Source: Baffinella frigidus
Lineage: Eukaryota > Cryptophyceae > Cryptomonadales > Baffinellaceae
DNA: 26,844 nt
NCBI GenBank assembly: GCA_026770585.1
Contig: MU647056.1
Span: 109,427-136,270 of the forward strand
Reading direction: 5' to 3'
Below, in pieces: positions 24,721-26,844 of the stretch. The notes under the pieces are model-generated. The model was not told the origin of the DNA. It saw only the letters and a list, made by a program, of their open reading frames with translations, and made no database searches. The position numbers were made by a program, and so were the translations under genes. Numbering within the stretch: position 1 is the stretch's first letter; the number at the start of each line of letters is the position of its first letter.

Positions 24721-24784
24721 ACATCCCGATCCAGTTTCCGAGCCCTCAAAGAACGAGAGGGGACCCGGACAATTTGCGGACAAG

Positions 24785-24910
24785 AATATTTATCAACTTA
24801 TGACGATCGGGTCAATGCCCAATCCTTAAGTCACCTCATGACAATCGGGTAAAGTGTAAGGAACTGCCCAGTCGGGTAGAAACTCCGGATCCTCTTGATA
24901 AATGTATCAA
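24785..24910. mobile_element. Possible degenerate inverted-repeat element
   Basis: ATATTTATCAA at the left pairs with TTGATAAATGTAT at the right. Inside, TCATGACAATCGGGTAAA echoes TTATGACGATCGGGTCAA. 24911-25130 contains a CCCTATGGTAGGGC palindrome but no gene. Confidence 0.45.
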
Positions 24911-25135
24911 CAGTGCCAGACCGACCAAAACCTCCTTAGGTTACATGTAGGGTGAATATTCATCCTAACTCGCCCTAGGCAGGTCTTGGGGCCCTATGGT
25001 AGGGCGTATGAGCCTACTCGCCACTAAAGGGATAGTAACCGTCTGCGCCATTTGGCCAGGCCTAATTTTGGTGTGCATTCACTGGTTTTACTGTGAATTC
25101 ACTGCCTCGAGACATAGCCACTGGGTGGGGGTGCG

Positions 25136-25160
25136 CTTTCTTATGAGCGGGGTACCCCTG
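25136..25160. mobile_element. Solo F2 end
   Basis: CTTTCTTATGAGCGGGGTAC then CCCTG matches the right terminus of family F2. No left terminus was found within 300 bp. Confidence 0.6.
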
Positions 25161-25289
25161 CGTTTCCGCCGCTGGCCTATCCCAAGCACGCATAAACTAC
25201 AATCAACTTACGCCTTAAGTGGACAGCTTACGCCTTAAGTTGACAGCGACTATTTCCGCTCCTTCCGGCGCCCCCCCCGCTGACAGCAA

Positions 25290-25345
25290 ACGCCAACGTC
25301 CTTCTGGTGTGTGCAGTCGTGAGCCCCCCACCTGCCGATGGTTCA
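25290..25345 (+). pseudogene. Module U copy 1
   Basis: The plus strand encodes ANANVLLVCAVVSPPPADGS followed by GG-rich minisatellite. The peptide core (AVV..PP..) is kept in three further copies. A direct repeat CTTACGCCTTAAGTKGACAG precedes it at 25208-25246. Confidence 0.45.
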
Positions 25346-25575
25346 GGAGGGTTCAGGAGGGTTCAGGAGGGTTCAGGAGGTGCAGTCGTGCAACCCCCAC
25401 CTGCCGAGAGTCGAGGGTTCAGGAGGGTTCAGGAGGGCTCAGGAGGGTTCAGGAGGGTCCAGGGGGGTCGCAACGTCCTTCTGGTGTGTGCAGTCGTGTG
25501 CCCCCCACCTACCGAGAGTCGAGGGTTCAGGAGGGTTCGGAGGGTTCGGAGGGTTCGGAGGGTTCAGGAGGGTCC
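25338..25575 (+). repeat. 10-bp minisatellite (GGTTCAGGAG)n with module U copies 2-3
   Basis: Blocks of GGTTCAGGAG (25338-25380, 25413-25468, 25523-25575, with GGTTCGGAG variants) alternate with module U: copy 2 at about 25380-25412 (CAGTCGTGCAACCCCCACCT) and copy 3 at about 25470-25522 (NVLLVCAVVCPPPTESRG). A further block is at 25716-25770. The unit length shifts frame each time, so no single protein spans them. Confidence 0.85.
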
Positions 25576-25650
25576 GCACGGTGGATTACGGACCTTTCAG
25601 CAAAAGTCAACTTACCCAGAGATGATTAACTTGAAGGATTTTCTGGTGTG

Positions 25651-25720
25651 ATTTGGTCACGCAACACCCCAGAACCCGGCCCCAATTCAAACCCGAAACC
25701 TTCGAAGCCTACCGAGTGGT
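25651..25720 (-). repeat. Dispersed repeat, inverted relative to 7184-7236
   Basis: On the minus strand GGTAGGCTTCGAAGGTTTCG and TGGGGTGTTGCGTGACCAAA match the plus strand near 7184. GGTGTAACGTGACCAA at about 25949 is a further partial copy in opposite orientation. Confidence 0.65.
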
Positions 25721-25775
25721 CAGGAGGGTTCAGGAGGGTTCAGGAGGGTTCAGGAGGGTTCAGGAGGGTTAGTAC

Positions 25776-25973
25776 GTGCAGGGTTTGTCGATAGCTCCTT
25801 TCCCCTGGCTTACCAAAGTGCACTCATTTTGGGCTCGTCGTAAAACAAACGCCAGAGTCCTTGAGATGCATGCAGTCGTGGAATCCCCGCCTGTCGAGGG
25901 CTCAGGGCCACTCGGCACACTACCAAGAACCGTAGCCCCGGATATCCGGTGTAACGTGACCAACAATTGCTGA
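25776..25973 (+). pseudogene. Module U copy 4 within a longer open frame
   Basis: The plus strand is open for 65 codons and includes KVHSFWARRKTNARVLEMHA then VVESPPVEGSGPLGTLPRTV, ending CNVTNNC and a stop. The part TNARVLEMHAVVESPPVEGS aligns with module U copies 1 and 3. It is the longest and least minisatellite-invaded copy, so it may be closest to the source exon. Family not recognised. Confidence 0.4.
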
Positions 25974-26180
25974 CTTTTGGCGTGTTTCCTCAGAATCAAT
26001 CCAATAATTGACTTGAGGTGGTTCTCCGTAGTGTTCTGAGTGGGGGGGGGTGTTTTAGGATTCGTCGACAACCATAGAGTTCGGGGAGAAATTTAGAGGG
26101 TGCGGGTTGCTGGTACCCGTTGTGCTTGCAGAGAGTGATGGAATCCTCATTCCCTTTACACTTGACATCGTCCAACCTGG

Positions 26181-26844
26181 TTTAGGGTTTAGGGTTTAGG
26201 GTTTAGGGTTTGGGGTTTGGGGTCTGGGGTTTGGGGTTTGGGGTTTAGGGTTAAGGGTTAAGGGTTAAGGGTTTAGGGTTTAGGGTTTAGGGTTTGGGGG
26301 GCAGGGTTTAGGATTTGGAGTTTGGGGGTCAGGGCTTAGGGTTTGGGGTTTAGGGTATAGGGTTCCAACCAGATTCTACCATTTCCCCCAGTGAGCTGCC
26401 GCAGCGCCTGGTTTAGGATTTAGGGTTTAGGGTTTAGGGTTTAGGGGTCGGGGTTTAGGGTTTAGGGTTTCGGGTTTCGGGTTTAGGGTGTAGTGTCTGG
26501 GGTTTCTGGTTTCTGGTTTCTGGTTTCTGGTTTCTGGTTCAGGGTTTAGGGATTAGGGTTTAGGGTTTAGGGTTCTGTGTTTGAGGTTGAGGTTCAGGGT
26601 TGAAGGTTTAGGGTTTAGGGTTTAGGGTTTAGGGTTTAGGGTTTAGGGTTTCAGGGTTAGGGTTTAGGACTTAGGATTTAAGGTTTAGGGTTTAGGGTTG
26701 AGGGTTTAGGGTTTAGGGTTTAGGGTTTAGGGTTTAAGGTTTAGGGTTTAGGGTTTCTGGTTTCTGATTTCCAGTTTCTGGTTCAGGGTTTAGGGTTTAG
26801 GGTTTAGGGTTTAGGGTTTAGGGTTTAGGGTTTAGGGTTTAGGG
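26181..26844 (+). repeat. Terminal telomere-repeat field, right chromosome end
   Basis: TTTAGGG units and variants (TTTGGGG, TTAAGGG, TTTCTGG, TTCAGGG) with one 65-bp unique insert (about 26364-26412) become nearly pure by 26600 and exact from ~26785 to the last base. The G-rich strand runs 5' to 3' toward the end, as expected for a true right telomere. 25974-26180 before it holds no recognised gene. Confidence 0.95.

Noticed and set aside
23812-24783. 323-codon minus-strand frame opposite the transporter
   Set aside because: Shadow of GC-rich codons of the real plus-strand gene; no domain.

Overview
The window looks like the last ~27 kb of a nuclear chromosome from an alga with a complex, red-derived plastid. 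Three things point that way. First, long arrays of the Arabidopsis-type telomere repeat TTTAGGG are present, and a pure array ends the window at 26844 in the orientation of a right chromosome end. Second, one spliced gene starts with a signal peptide whose predicted cleavage site precedes Phe in an ASAFAP-like motif (VATA/FSFAPA). Third, introns are GT-AG. A cryptophyte is my first guess and a dinoflagellate or chromerid cannot be excluded; this is inference. The window is assembled sequence with a 10-N gap at 12905-12914.

Layout. 1-5400: short telomere-like array, then a patchwork of small inverted-repeat (MITE-like) elements and minisatellites. 5400-14200: telomere-like DNA mixed with tandemly repeated, exon-like fragments, all on the minus strand. 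Their peptides stay conserved between copies while the surroundings do not. 14500-15570: a possible minus-strand proline/serine-rich gene. 15747-18100: a three-exon plus-strand gene for a plastid-targeted coiled-coil protein with a MATH/TRAF-like C-terminus. 18100-22900: pyrimidine tracts, a large degenerate telomere-repeat field and more MITE-like elements. 23092-24366: an intact intronless gene for a YeeE/YedE (TsuA-like) sulfur-compound membrane transporter, the best-supported gene here. 24400-26160: MITE ends and 10-bp minisatellites, with a plus-strand exon-like module repeated four times. 26180-26844: the terminal telomere-repeat field.

The two well-supported genes show no obvious functional link and simply sit near a chromosome end. 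The most unusual content is the set of at least six families of amplified exon-like modules embedded in telomere-like repeats, together with many related hairpin-forming elements. No rRNA, tRNA, CRISPR array, phage or complete transposase gene was recognised.
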